A stretch of 6,162 nt of DNA from an uncultured Holophagaceae bacterium (GTDB taxonomy: Bacteria > Acidobacteriota > Holophagae > Holophagales > Holophagaceae). The notes below the pieces were generated by a model. The model saw only the letters and a list, made by a program, of their open reading frames with translations, was not told where the DNA came from and made no database searches. Location of the stretch: positions 1 to 6,162 of the forward strand of contig CAITBU010000386.1 in the NCBI GenBank assembly GCA_903890595.1. Reading direction: 5' to 3'. The position numbers were made by a program, and so were the translations under genes. Positions 5,768 through 6,162 of this stretch are shown piece after piece (the stretch's first letter is position 1; each line of letters opens with the position of its first letter).

Positions 5768-6162
5768 CCGACCTCACCGCTGCCCTCCAGAATCTGCTCG
5801 GGGCCGACGCCGTGCTCACGGAGCGGGACGACCTCGTTCGCTATGAGGAAGGCTGGCGCTACGGGAAGGGCAGTGCTCTGCTGGCCGTGCGTCCTGCCAC
5901 CGCCACCCAGGTGGCCGCCTGCCTGGCCCTGTTCCGCGAGGCCGGCGTCCAGGTGGTGCCCCAGGGTGCCAACACGGGTCTGGTGGGTGCCTCCACGCCC
6001 GATCCCACTGGCCGCATGGCCGTGCTCAGCCTGGAGCGCCTCAACCGCCGCCTGGAGGTGGACCCCGTGGACCGCACGGTGCTGGTGGATGGTGGCGTCC
6101 TGCTCAGCGCCCTGAATGCGGCCCTCCAGCCCCACGGTCTGCTGTTCCCCATCGACCTGGGC
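5764..6162 (+). CDS. FAD-linked oxidase (FAD_binding_4, GlcD/D-2-hydroxyacid dehydrogenase-like), 5' part
   Basis: The first 133 codons of a gene that runs off the window. The product resembles the N-terminal FAD-binding half of the GlcD/D-lactate/D-2-hydroxyglutarate dehydrogenase superfamily. Residues about 31-42 contain WRYGKGSALLAV, followed by the RPAT(A)TQVAACL pattern typical of the domain start. VVPQGANTGLVGAST (64-78) is the diphosphate-binding loop of the family (usual form xxRGxxTGLxGG). LFPIDLG at the end matches the segment that normally precedes the second FAD-contacting Gly-rich loop. Such enzymes oxidise 2-hydroxy acids and pass electrons to quinone, a flavoprotein or another acceptor; the substrate is set by the missing C-terminal domain and cannot be inferred. 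The ATG overlaps the murD stop (ATGA) with GGAG 6 nt upstream (5754-5757), so it is probably co-translated with murD. The family call is firm, the substrate is open. Confidence 0.85.
   Translation, partial: MTDLTAALQNLLGADAVLTERDDLVRYEEGWRYGKGSALLAVRPATATQVAACLALFREAGVQVVPQGANTGLVGASTPDPTGRMAVLSLERLNRRLEVDPVDRTVLVDGGVLLSALNAALQPHGLLFPIDLG

Noticed and set aside
1..6162. CRISPR arrays, tRNA or rRNA genes, insertion sequences, attachment sites
   Set aside because: No regularly spaced repeats, tRNA-like cloverleaf, transposase or terminal inverted repeats were seen; nearly the whole window is accounted for by protein-coding genes.

Overview
This is a high-GC, gene-dense bacterial window that reads as part of a peptidoglycan-precursor (dcw/mur) cluster. 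It is interrupted by genes that are not usual members of that cluster. The forward-strand order is: 3' end of murE; a full-length Sua5/YrdC-type threonylcarbamoyl-AMP synthase; murF; mraY; murD; and the 5' part of an FAD-linked oxidase. Between mraY and murD, on the reverse strand, lies a stand-alone EAL-domain protein, a predicted cyclic-di-GMP phosphodiesterase.

Organism: the mur set, the MraY of about 360 residues and the murE-murF-mraY-murD order indicate a bacterium that makes ordinary peptidoglycan. The composition and the inserted genes would fit a high-GC Gram-negative lineage such as Acidobacteriota (Holophaga/Geothrix-like) or a deltaproteobacterial group. That assignment is only an inference; no taxonomic marker in the window settles it.

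Layout: murE/sua5, sua5/murF and murD/FAD-oxidase are all joined by 4-bp ATGA stop-start overlaps, so each pair is probably translationally coupled. murF and mraY are separated by a 56-bp pyrimidine-rich gap. mraY and the EAL gene converge and overlap by 23 bp at their 3' ends. An 8-bp perfect stem-loop begins 12 nt past the mraY stop, inside the EAL coding region. The EAL gene and murD diverge from a 109-bp spacer that holds a plausible promoter for the EAL gene.

Function: MurE and MurF complete the UDP-MurNAc-pentapeptide. MurD acts earlier, adding D-Glu. MraY transfers the phospho-MurNAc-pentapeptide to undecaprenyl phosphate to make lipid I. Sua5 serves tRNA t6A synthesis, EAL serves c-di-GMP turnover and the oxidase serves 2-hydroxyacid-type metabolism; these three have no direct role in wall synthesis. 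Every gene belongs to a known family. I did not find an undescribed system here. The most distinctive feature is the antisense EAL gene embedded in, and overlapping, the mur cluster.
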